Below, piece by piece: positions 51,501 through 60,600 of a stretch of DNA of 64,000 bases (position 1 is its first letter; every line of letters starts with the position of its first letter). The position numbers and the translations under genes are program-made. This stretch comes from CAYGDP01 sp964348665. Its GTDB lineage: Bacteria > Verrucomicrobiota > Verrucomicrobiia > Palsa-1439 > CAYGDP01. Where the stretch lies: NCBI GenBank assembly GCA_964348665.1, contig CAYGDP010000005.1, positions 62,001-126,000 of the forward strand. Reading direction: 5' to 3'. The notes beneath the pieces are model-generated. The model was not told the origin of the DNA. It saw only the letters and a list, made by a program, of their open reading frames with translations, and made no database searches.

Positions 51501-53263
51501 TGCGTCGGAGCAAAATCCGAACGGCAACGACTTGCATGACGATCATCCTGCTAACGTTTACTGTGCTATCGTTCACTTCGCAGCGCACGTATATCCGATA
51601 CGATGTCAATGAACTGCCCTGGAAGGCGGGCTTTGAAGGGATATTCTTTCGCAGTCTCGCCTGGTCTCCCCTGCAAAATTCGCAAGCCGAACGATTTGTA
51701 TCGGAATTGGGCGGCAAATTCGATCTCGTACCGCGCTCGTGGCATGTGTCACGTAGTTTCACGGACGCACTCGTCGTCGAAGCGCGCAATGCAACCGACC
51801 CTTCTCAATTCACTCAATTTAACGCGCTGGTCGGTTTGACAGCAAACGAGCCGAAGATTTCCAAGGCCGATGAAGCACTTGTGGCAGGACGATGGTTTGA
51901 AGAAGGCGACCATCAAGCCTGCATGATTTCGGAGGACACCGCGCAACTTCTTGGAATCTCCCGCGAAGATGTGAAGGCTGACAAACAGCCGGCGGTATCG
52001 TTGTTTGGCGCGCCGATGCGTGTTGTCGGAGTATTCGATTCCAAAAAAATGGATGCGATCCAGGGAATCACCACCGAACCGCTCACGCCCGTCAATTTCC
52101 AGGTGTATCGTGCCAACCGCAGCGGCGCGATGGAATCGGAAGATTCGGCTGCCGCATTGACCAGGAAATACGTTTACCACCAATCACAAACTTGCGCGTT
52201 CGTGCCGCACGAATGGTTGTTGGCCAATGGCGGCACCCTGCGCGCGATCGGAGCGATTCCCAAGGAAAAAGTGGACTTGGAACCGCTCTTGCGCGATCTG
52301 ATGCAACGCTGGGCGGTGACTCTCACGGCAGGAATATCCGACAAGAGCGGGAAACCGCAGGCATTTCTGTTCAGTTCGCGTGGCGCGACGGCGATTGGCA
52401 TGGACATCGGCCTGTTGCCTGCGTTGCTCATTGGTTTTCTGATTGTCTTTGCCACTATGATGGGATCGTTCTATGAACGCATCAAGGAAATCGCAATCTA
52501 CAGTTCGGTTGGTCTTTCGCCACTTCACATCGCCGTGTTGTTTGTCGCGGAAGCGGCGGTCTATGCGACCATCGGCTCGGTCGCGGGGTATCTTCTCGGG
52601 CAAGTCACCGCAAGCGTGTTGCTTCACTACGAATTGTTGGGCGGATTAACCCTGAATTATTCCAGCAGCATCGCCCTCGTTTCCATCCTGCTCGTTATCG
52701 GTGTCGTGCTTCTTAGCTCACTCTATCCAGCGTACAAAGCAATGCGATTGGCATCGCCCGATTACGAAGCGCAATGGTCGCTCGGCGAACCCGTCGGTGA
52801 TACTTGGAAATTCCGCCTGCCGTTTCAAGTGCGGCGCGACTTCGGCATGGCCATGAGCGAATTTATCGCACAATTCTTCGATATGCACGATGAGCAAGCC
52901 ATCGGAGTGTTCACTACCGAAAATGTCCGGTCCGAACTCCGTGGAACCAAAGGGTACGGCATTTATTTCAAATGCTGGCTCGCTCCCTTCGAGAAGGGAA
53001 TTTGCCAGCACATCGCGCTCGAAACCGTGCCGACGGAAGACGATCAGAGCTTTGAGTTTTTGCTGACCATCACCCGATTCAGCGGTGATGTGGCGCTTTG
53101 GCGCAAGTCGAACGCCCGGTTCCTCAAACTCATCCGCAAACAATTCCTCATCTGGCGCACCATTGGTGACGATGCCCGCGACGAATATCAGGCAGCTGCC
53201 GAGATTCGCATGGGGCAAGACATGCTCGCCGGCGCCGAAACCATCGCCCGACCGCAACGATGA
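48596..53263 (+). CDS. Inactive M28-peptidase-like domain fused to an FtsX-type permease
   Basis: 1555 residues, with ATG 48596 overlapping the upstream stop. A signal/anchor (SVLTIFSFLLLLTLSVFS) precedes an M28-like domain (about 45-530). Its zinc-binding positions are lost: HxD reads APFDS (281-285), GAD reads GAEN, EE reads HF in AHFLGL (328-333), and the last His reads Asn499 in NTPFDTPD. After a beta-rich region come membrane segments and the MacB/FtsX-like core, including FLLGIGNMRRSKIRTATTCM. The last about 160 residues are soluble (MSEFIAQFFDMHDEQAIGVF). It could be the permease of an ABC-type export machine, but no ATPase is next to it. Confidence 0.75.
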   Translation: MNQIHSQHSSVSRRINSKRSMSVLTIFSFLLLLTLSVFSADSLEKTIRDLAVFGSRIPGYAGSEKAEDYLFRAFEEIGLENVSYESFEVGVPIDEGALIEFGDQSLPLRCLWPNGLRTPTLPKDGLNGNPVYCRRGEWADLRGQDLDGAIVLLDFDCGNNWLRVFELGARAVIFAMPETTTRQEAEEKFASVPIHAPRFWADGAVAEKIRAYATPPNIARPLRCRISGTMTWRNVRARNVLAGLEGTEERALRAAREQENGGKTIKADPNDAPIDYVVLSAPFDSISVVPSLAPGAENACSIAGLLEIARHLKANPPKRSVVFVATNAHFLGLNGAGIFTRDYELAMRRDSNPTFRSVNEVLPDLARRAQAENVMQPLFPNYWIEGAKSNTFFVGLDLSSRSKLVGVFARGGYEDQRDIVRNRRYSPVGHGFKNAVRELLQRDANADVSDVFADTINPVMGKDADSYFPRLPVFESEIANFQMPGVTLATCSDNREKVNTPFDTPDRVNFDNLRAQIALLAPLLARVLDDEKFTINVNEDERPEQLIFGRVVEFDSNRGFTPDAPVPNAVVVALRARGEPGEFLHGFSKPLFGVHVNDVTVTDAQGRFSFLGLQWRDRLRVEAVGFDANGEIVRAPDLGKEGDKKHHFRDFAMTDQGGKPLHYVVFPCVAISILDLFDPRNLVTFEGLRLIDANTGNAPHSFGTALPPIPWSDPANIESATVLFVRRGASLKLTMRTSESSSQLALLNVTDKRPAGEGFAINESKHFRHAKALIARDLWKLDDARLKKLSRYGIRVNRLDEIHEQAQKALTFHEAAVAKREWGVASEQAERALALESSIYPEIVKTANDVVWGVLFYLVMVIPFAYLLERLLFAHTSYSKQIGTVALLWIAVMGILFVVHPAFSISLTPFLIFLALIILALATVVIGTVMLRFQSEIKAIRGGPTGVHGVDVNRLSALGAAFLLGIGNMRRSKIRTATTCMTIILLTFTVLSFTSQRTYIRYDVNELPWKAGFEGIFFRSLAWSPLQNSQAERFVSELGGKFDLVPRSWHVSRSFTDALVVEARNATDPSQFTQFNALVGLTANEPKISKADEALVAGRWFEEGDHQACMISEDTAQLLGISREDVKADKQPAVSLFGAPMRVVGVFDSKKMDAIQGITTEPLTPVNFQVYRANRSGAMESEDSAAALTRKYVYHQSQTCAFVPHEWLLANGGTLRAIGAIPKEKVDLEPLLRDLMQRWAVTLTAGISDKSGKPQAFLFSSRGATAIGMDIGLLPALLIGFLIVFATMMGSFYERIKEIAIYSSVGLSPLHIAVLFVAEAAVYATIGSVAGYLLGQVTASVLLHYELLGGLTLNYSSSIALVSILLVIGVVLLSSLYPAYKAMRLASPDYEAQWSLGEPVGDTWKFRLPFQVRRDFGMAMSEFIAQFFDMHDEQAIGVFTTENVRSELRGTKGYGIYFKCWLAPFEKGICQHIALETVPTEDDQSFEFLLTITRFSGDVALWRKSNARFLKLIRKQFLIWRTIGDDARDEYQAAAEIRMGQDMLAGAETIARPQR

Positions 53264-55710
53264 ACGAGATTCAAAAAGAACTGGAACAAGAGTGGGGTAC
53301 GAAACCGGCGTTTCCGCCCGTGGAAGAGGAGTTCCGTGACGGTTTTTCGCGGCGGACCGTCATAGGCGCACTCTTTCTGGCGTTCATCATGTTGCCAGGC
53401 TCGATTTACAGCGGGTTCATCGCGGGGCAGGGTCTTGGGACGGCGGCGCAGTGGGTTACCGTCATCCTTTTTACGGAAATGACCCGGCGCTCGTTCACGT
53501 TTTTGACGCGTCAGGAAATCTTCGTCATCTATGCCTTGGCAGGTTCGCTGGTGGTGGGCGGCGGCCCGTTCTTCGGGTTGATTTGGAATCAGTTTCTCGT
53601 GCAATCGTCGCACGCGGAAACGCTCGGCATCGCGTCGGAGTTGAGCAAACCAGAAAACCGATGGATCGTCCCGCCCGTTGGGTCGGAGGCGCTGACGGAG
53701 CGGTCGCTTTGGAACGCCGCATGGTGGTGGAACCCGGAGAGTTGGTGGAAAAGTCCGGTGATGATTTTATTTTTATCGGCGACTCTGGGCTGGATCAATT
53801 ATTTCGGGTTGGGCTACCTGATGTTCCGGGTGACCAACGATGTGGAGCGATTGCCGTTCCCGCTCGCGCCGGTTGCGGCGGAGGGAGTGACGGCTTTGGC
53901 GGAAAGTTATTCCACTCGCGCCGGATGGCGCTGGCGTGTTTTTACCATTGGCGCAGCAATCGGATGCATCTTCGGTGTTGTGTATGTATTTTTGCCCGGG
54001 TTTACCGGCGCGGTGATGAACAAGGCGGTTGATCCCCTGACAAAACCATTTTGGGATTGGGCGCTAATCACCGAAGCGTGGTTGCCCGCCGCGATTCTCG
54101 GACTAACTCCCGCGCTCGGATTGGTCTTCACCGGATTCGTGCTGCCGTTTCGATTGGTCTTGGGGAGCGCGGTCGCCGCGGTGCTGTTTCAAATCATCTT
54201 GAATCCGATTCTGTATCATCAGTTTTATTTGGAGCATTGGAAACCGGGGATGGGCACGCTCGCGACCCAGGTGGCGAACAATCTCGATCTCTGGATGTCG
54301 TTCGGGATCGGGTCGGGAATTGCCGTGGCGTGCATCGGCTTGGGAACTGTGCTGCGGGCGGCCGTCAGCCGTCCGCGTGTAATGGCGTATGCGTGGATTC
54401 CGGCGGCGGTTCTCGGTGCGCCGTTGCTGGCATCGATCGGATGGTGGCTGGGCACATTATCGCCATTGCGCGAGCATATCCAGTATGCGCAGGTGATCGG
54501 ATTGCCCAGCGGCGTGGTGATGTTGTTCCTGTTGATTTGCATTATCATTGCGTTCTTGTCATTCGAAGATTCGATGCTCCGATGGCGTTTTCTCGGATGG
54601 ACGGGTGGCGCGGGCGGAATGTTGCTCGTGGCGGTCGGGATGGCCGCGAGTGTCAACTTGCAATGGAACGGCTCGACCGTGGCCGTGGATCAAGAAGTGC
54701 AACCGTGGCTGATCTTCGGATTGATGGTGGGATGGATCGCCCTCGGCGTGGGATTGTTTGGATATTATCAACAAACGAAAGAACAAGAAGAGGCCATTCT
54801 GACTCCAACACCATCCGCCGCAATCACCGGAGTCAATCTCGGCCCCGGCAAACATCGCGGTGACATTCCCATCGTTCTGGCGGTTGCCCTCTGGGCGGGT
54901 GGCACCGTGGGATTAGTCGCACTCTGTCATGCGCTCGTCCCCAAATTCCCCGTGTGGATGTTTTTATTGTACGGGTTTGTCTGGACGCCGGTGCTGTCAT
55001 ATATCTCGGCGCGAATGTTCGGGTTGGCGGGTCGGTCCTTGGAGATTTCGAATTTCCGCGAGGGATCGTTTATCGTTGCCACCAAAAATGCGAATTATCT
55101 TGGCGTGGACGTTTGGTTCGCGCCGATCCCGTTGATGGACGCCGGATGGGTCGCGCAGTTTTATCGCGAAGCGGTATTGACCCGAACCAAAATCAGCAGT
55201 TTGATCAAGGCGCAACTGTTCACGTTTCCATTATTGGTCATTGGCAGCATTTTCGTTTGCGCGTTGCTCTGGAAACTCGCGCCAATCCCGTCCGCCGCGC
55301 ATCCCGAAGCATCGAGCCTGTGGCCGGTCAACGCCTTTTATCAGACGCAATGGTTGAGCGCCGCACAAACCGGGTCCGGCCCGATCCTCAACGCGCTCAC
55401 GCCTGACCGCATTCTGCTCGGCTTGGGTGTTGGGCTGGGTTTATACTTTGTTTTTATCGGCCTGCGACTGCCGATGCTTTTCTTTTGGGGATTCATTGGC
55501 GGCATGGGCACGCTGCCGCATGGTGTCATTCCGATGTTTGCAGGCGCGTGCCTCGGCAAATATTATTTTGCCAAAAAGTTTGGCAAGGAAAAATGGCACG
55601 CCTACGCGCCCGTTCTGGCGGCCGGATTCGCATGCGGCCTCGGATTGTTGGTGATGGTCACCATCGCCATTCAGTTGATCGCCAAATCGGCCGTGCAAGC
55701 GCCGTATTAG
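53260..55710 (+). CDS. DUF6785-like integral membrane protein 2
   Basis: 816 residues, with the start overlapping the upstream stop by 4 bases. It resembles the first DUF6785-like protein in plan (many membrane segments, VTNDVERLPFPLAPVAAEGV) but is longer. Its C-terminal part (ISARMFGLAGRSLEISNFRE and on) fits the DUF6784 region. It may pair with protein 1 in one complex. No ATPase or soluble binding motif is visible. Function is unknown. Confidence 0.7.
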   Translation: MNEIQKELEQEWGTKPAFPPVEEEFRDGFSRRTVIGALFLAFIMLPGSIYSGFIAGQGLGTAAQWVTVILFTEMTRRSFTFLTRQEIFVIYALAGSLVVGGGPFFGLIWNQFLVQSSHAETLGIASELSKPENRWIVPPVGSEALTERSLWNAAWWWNPESWWKSPVMILFLSATLGWINYFGLGYLMFRVTNDVERLPFPLAPVAAEGVTALAESYSTRAGWRWRVFTIGAAIGCIFGVVYVFLPGFTGAVMNKAVDPLTKPFWDWALITEAWLPAAILGLTPALGLVFTGFVLPFRLVLGSAVAAVLFQIILNPILYHQFYLEHWKPGMGTLATQVANNLDLWMSFGIGSGIAVACIGLGTVLRAAVSRPRVMAYAWIPAAVLGAPLLASIGWWLGTLSPLREHIQYAQVIGLPSGVVMLFLLICIIIAFLSFEDSMLRWRFLGWTGGAGGMLLVAVGMAASVNLQWNGSTVAVDQEVQPWLIFGLMVGWIALGVGLFGYYQQTKEQEEAILTPTPSAAITGVNLGPGKHRGDIPIVLAVALWAGGTVGLVALCHALVPKFPVWMFLLYGFVWTPVLSYISARMFGLAGRSLEISNFREGSFIVATKNANYLGVDVWFAPIPLMDAGWVAQFYREAVLTRTKISSLIKAQLFTFPLLVIGSIFVCALLWKLAPIPSAAHPEASSLWPVNAFYQTQWLSAAQTGSGPILNALTPDRILLGLGVGLGLYFVFIGLRLPMLFFWGFIGGMGTLPHGVIPMFAGACLGKYYFAKKFGKEKWHAYAPVLAAGFACGLGLLVMVTIAIQLIAKSAVQAPY

Positions 55711-55714
55711 CGCA

Positions 55715-57490
55715 ATGAAATTTTCACACGTAACGCTAAGCCCGCGCCTTCGCCTAGCTCTCTCTCTTGTCGTTGTCGCGGTAATCGTTGTTTTGCACGT
55801 TGATCTGAAGACAACAAAAATCTTTCGCCATCCTTCTTGGGAACACGACGATGAGTTGGGCCAATTCTGGAGTGAAGCGGCATTCCATTATCGGTTCGCC
55901 AAATTCTTTGCCGAGAATCCGCCGGTGCGATGGAAAGAGTTGTCCGCTGACCGCGCCGTGCAGCACCCGGATGTCATCAATGACTGGGCGGAGTTCACCG
56001 TGGCGATGGAAGTGCCGGTCGGCGTTCTCTATCGGTGGTGGCAGCCGAAGATCCAGTTTCACGCGTTCGTCGTATGGTACGACTGCATCGTATCGAGCCT
56101 GACGCTTTTTTCCGTGTTTTTTCTGGCGCGCGCGCTTTGGCGGAGCGATGGCGCGGGGTTGCTCGCGACCGTCCTGTACGCCACGCTCTACGCCAGCTAT
56201 GGTCGCACGGTAAAAAATCTTTTTCTGCGCGAAGATTTTGCGTTGCCGATCATTGTGCTGGCGCTTTTCTTCACGATTCGAGTCTTGCAGGAAAATCGTC
56301 CGCGAGACCAAATCGCCGCCGGGATAGCGTGGATTGTCGCGTTGGCCAGTTGGCATGTGACGCCGTTTTTTCTGGCGGTCATCATTGGCGCGATCGCGCT
56401 GGTGTTTTGGACGGAAGACCGGGTTCCACAGGCCAAGTGGCTTCTTTTATTGTTGATGATAGGCGGATTGATCGTGCCGGTGTTGTGGGCAAAGCAATTT
56501 GTGTTTTCCCCGCCGATGTGCGTCATCTACGGCGTGGCGCTGGCGGTGTGGAAAGGAAAAACGCGCCGGACTCGTCTGGCGGTTTCGTTCGGGGCGACGG
56601 CGGCGATGGTCTTGATCGGTTCGTTTTTGCAAACGTCCTACAGCGAATACGCCCACGTATACCAACTCTTTTTTTACAAGCTGGCCTATTTCGGCCATAA
56701 ACCGCTGGACCCGGCGGCGCTCCCGTTCGAGGCGCGTGTCTTGTGGGAATCCGCGTTCCGGACTGCGGCGTTCGATGATCTCTGGAGAAATTTCCAGCTT
56801 TGTCTGCCGCTGGCGTTTACGGCGATGGTGATGTACCGGCACGACAAAGAGTTGGCAACCCGCACGTTTCTGATCGTGTTTGGATTGTTGTTCTTCCTAG
56901 GCTGGATTGTTGTGAGATATTTTACGTTTCTATCATTCGCCATCGCGGTGCTCGCGGCGGGACTCATGATCCGGCAGGGATGTGGCTGGAAATGGGCGGT
57001 GTTCGGAGTTCTGGGATGGCAATTGGCATTGCTGAATTGGAAGCCATTGCCTCGCGATCAACCACGCCCAGAACAATATCGAGCCGCCGTCGAATGGTTG
57101 CAGGAGAATGTAAAATCTGACACCGTGGTTTTGGCGACGATTGCCGAGGCGCCGGTGTTCTGGACTCATGTCGGTGGGCGAATGATCCTCCACTCAAAAT
57201 TTGAGAATCGTCCCATCCGGCTGCGGTATCAGGAATTCTTGGAGGCGATCTATCAGGATGAAGAAAAATTCCACACTTTTGCACGCAAATACGGCGCTGA
57301 TTATTTTATCTTCGACGAGGACGGATTTCTCTACGGCGGCACCGAGTCTCGCCGGTACAAGGCCAATCAACTGGGTCCACTCGCGCCCGAGAGTACCGTG
57401 ATGCGTTTCGCACAGCATCCGGATGAAATGAAATATTTCAAGCTGGAACTCGACACGCGCCATTTCACGGTGTTTCGGGTGTTGAAATGA
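55715..57490 (+). CDS. GT-C-type membrane glycosyltransferase-like protein
   Basis: 591 residues. About eleven hydrophobic segments are followed by a soluble C-terminal domain (about 440-591). An acidic loop motif, HDDELGQFW, near residue 45 after the first membrane helix resembles the catalytic loop of GT-C enzymes such as STT3 and ArnT. The periplasmic C-terminus has SDTVVLATIAEAPVFW and KYGADYFIFDEDGFL, similar to the tail of STT3-like proteins. It would transfer a lipid-linked sugar outside the membrane. It follows the DUF6785-like gene by only 4 bp and is the last gene of the operon. Confidence 0.65.
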   Translation: MKFSHVTLSPRLRLALSLVVVAVIVVLHVDLKTTKIFRHPSWEHDDELGQFWSEAAFHYRFAKFFAENPPVRWKELSADRAVQHPDVINDWAEFTVAMEVPVGVLYRWWQPKIQFHAFVVWYDCIVSSLTLFSVFFLARALWRSDGAGLLATVLYATLYASYGRTVKNLFLREDFALPIIVLALFFTIRVLQENRPRDQIAAGIAWIVALASWHVTPFFLAVIIGAIALVFWTEDRVPQAKWLLLLLMIGGLIVPVLWAKQFVFSPPMCVIYGVALAVWKGKTRRTRLAVSFGATAAMVLIGSFLQTSYSEYAHVYQLFFYKLAYFGHKPLDPAALPFEARVLWESAFRTAAFDDLWRNFQLCLPLAFTAMVMYRHDKELATRTFLIVFGLLFFLGWIVVRYFTFLSFAIAVLAAGLMIRQGCGWKWAVFGVLGWQLALLNWKPLPRDQPRPEQYRAAVEWLQENVKSDTVVLATIAEAPVFWTHVGGRMILHSKFENRPIRLRYQEFLEAIYQDEEKFHTFARKYGADYFIFDEDGFLYGGTESRRYKANQLGPLAPESTVMRFAQHPDEMKYFKLELDTRHFTVFRVLK

Positions 57491-57645
57491 TTCGAAATCG
57501 CGACACTTAAACTGGCATAGCACGCAGCTATGGTCAGGCACTTAAAAATTCGCAGATTTTTCTTGCATCAGAGCGTCGTGAAGTTCAGTCTCGCCATCCG
57601 CAGGGAAACGAATCTAAGAAACCGTCGACAACAAGGAGGAGAGGG
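57491..57645. other. Intergenic control region of the giant secreted protein
   Basis: No gene is visible here. It contains a strong purine-rich ribosome binding site, AAGGAGGAGAGGG, directly before ATG 57646. Promoter elements are not clear enough to place. Confidence 0.5.
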
Positions 57646-60600
57646 ATGCAACCGAATCGAGAGGAAGGCAAGACTAGCGCGAAGATTTTGGCGGTGATGA
57701 TTTGCGCCGTTACTCTTGTTGCAACGATCTTCACCATCGCCACCAGTCCCATCGGCGGGACTTGCTGCGGAGGCAGCACGACGGTCGAGCCGGAACCGAC
57801 CATTATCCCCGGCGTGGATCCTCCGCCGCCGGATCCAATCATCGAGGTGCTGGATGATTTATATTCAGGAGAAATTCTTCCCTCGCCCGAAGAGATTATT
57901 GCCCAACTAGCCGCCTGTCAGTGCAACCCAACGGCTTCGGGCATCTTGACCAATATCGAATGGGGCCATCAACGTTTTGATGGCATTGCGACTGTCACCA
58001 CGGATGCTCCCGGTAATTTCACTTTTCTGACCGCGCTGGCCGGGCCCTGTAAATCCAAGTTTGAGCCAGGCTCCCCCGCCTGGGTCGGGGCGACCCCGGT
58101 AATTACCGGTGGGTGCTCCACCTTCAGTACGGCTTTGTTCACTGCCCCGCCAACGGCAAAACCGGGTGATGAATTTACCGTAAAAGTTTCCTTGTTAGGA
58201 GCCGCGGCACCGGGCCAAGGACAGCAAACCAACTGCGCGGGACAGCCGGTTGGCGGGGAGCAAACCATCAAAGTCTTCATATCCAGTCTGGATACGGATT
58301 CAGATAACAACGGAGTCGTGGAGCCAAAGGTGGACGATGCCAAGGACATGGTCGCTCCTGGCAAGGTGATTTGCCTCAACGACAATGATGATAATCAGAA
58401 TGGGAAACCCGATTTGCAAGACACAGGGTTCGCAGACAAAGATTTGACCGAGGCCGTTCTCACATTCCCGGCGCTCAGCGAAATCAATCGCAATATCCAG
58501 ATTCCAGCGGACACCCCATTTCCATGTTTCACCAATGTCATCAACTTGAATCCAACTATTAAACTCACAATCAAGAGCGGCGGCATCCGAGTCTGGAAAG
58601 ACCGGAACAAGTCGGAGTTGTATCTGCCGGATCCCCGCCCTGGACATCAGGGAGCGCTTTCGCGTGAGTTTCCCATTGCTAGTGCGCCGCGGACAGTGTT
58701 CGTGGAAGGAGTGAGCAGTGGCGAAGCGCAACTGGAGATGTTGATCATTCCGGATGGCAGCACCGATACGGTGCTTTTTACCGTCATCAAGCCCAATCTG
58801 CAAGTGGCCAATCTGCCGGAAGAAGACGGCAATGCCAACACTCCCGATGAACTCGATCCCGGCGCGTTTCTCTGCGTGAACGATGATTTCGATGAGTTGA
58901 ACCGCAACATTGCTGGGGATTTGGTTGCCGATAACGATCCGAGTGTGCCTGCTTCCATCAAAGCGGGCGATAACGAACTGGTCGCGGCAACTCTGACGCA
59001 GTTCCCGCCCTTGGAGGGGACTTGGGAGATTTCTGCGCCGGGCGGCACGGCCAAGGTCTGGTGGAAGAATCGCCAGGATCAATACGTCGAAGTCACCGAA
59101 GGAGGCACACCGGTTAAGATTGATGCTATTGGCGGTGAGGTGATTCAACTTTTGATCGAAGGCATCATCGCCAGCAGCGCCGTGCGTGCGGATGAGATCA
59201 AGGCCGTCTTTACTCCCGCAGTAGCGCCCATGCTTCATTGCGAGGACACCGTCAAGCTGACTGTGGTGGACATGGATATTGACATCTATATGCCCAAGGC
59301 ACTTGACTCGACCACCAGTATGATACCACGCGCAGAAGCCAACTCGATTGGTAGCGTAACGTTTGTGAATCTCGACGATGATGATAAAGATGGGAAATTC
59401 GATGTTGACGATGACGTTGTTGATACTGGTGACGATGATTTGGTGAAGCTGGTAATGACCGTTACTCCTGCTGATTTCAAGGATGAGCCGAATGCGTTTG
59501 CGACGATTCAGGCAAAAACCGGCCATCAATTCGTGCGCGTTTGGCGGCAGGAAGACAAAGCTTCAAGCTCGTTCCTCTTCGGCGAGAACTCTCCTTCCAC
59601 GACCTTGCCCCTGCACAGCCAGTTTTTTGCCAGCGCGGGTGATGGATTGACACTGACCATGTGGGTGGAGGCCATCGCCTACCATACCGCACCACTCGGT
59701 ACGACTTTCGGTGCTCAGATAGGCATCGGCACTCAAGTTATCTGCACCGAAGACCCGGCGCTGACTAATGAGGGAATCGTAAAGATGGAGTGGGTCGGAC
59801 AGGGGAATAGCGTCAATGATGACGACACGCTGCTTGACGACCCGAACTTCGCCCAGCATTTTCCGTCTGGTGATAATCCTGGCGCCAAGGCAGTTTTTCC
59901 CGACTTGCGTTCGGACGATTTTACGGTCGGTTCTACGGGACAAATCATGCCCAAGAACTCTAACAAAATCTTCCGAGATAAAGTCTTGGCTAAGGTCACG
60001 ATCTCGTCAAAACCACCGAGACCTCTCTCTCTTACCTTGAAGCCGTTCGATGTGGATGATCCGTCCGACGAAAATGGACCGGTGGACGATTCAACATCTC
60101 CGGGGAGCATCCAATACGACGCCAAGACTTTTACTCCGACGACAACATTCAAGAATGAAGAAGAACCCGAAGACAACCGTGGTGGCGCTGGGAAATTCAC
60201 TGGCACGTTTGTAACGAACGGGATCAAAAAGATTTCAGTCTTGACCGGCCAAGATGTTTACACCGCCGAGTTTCAAGTGACGCATAATCCGGGTGATAAC
60301 TTCCGCGTCGTCGCGCAAAGCCAGGCGGAAAGCTTTCAGATCATTGAAAACCCGGACGAAGCCCTAGACAAGAAGGTCGTTGCCGGACATACCTTGTCGC
60401 GCGAAGAGCGCAACGCCAACAAGCAGCGAATCATCAATACGAAGAAAATCACCGGAGTCGATGCGTCCCAAGATCCGAGAGATTGGGAGTTGCCCAAGAC
60501 GGATAAACTGGGCCAACCCGTGATGGTCGCCACACCCACCCTGACCGTCTGGCGTTTCCTGCACCTCGAACTCGACTCGATGATTGCGCCGGTGAATTTT

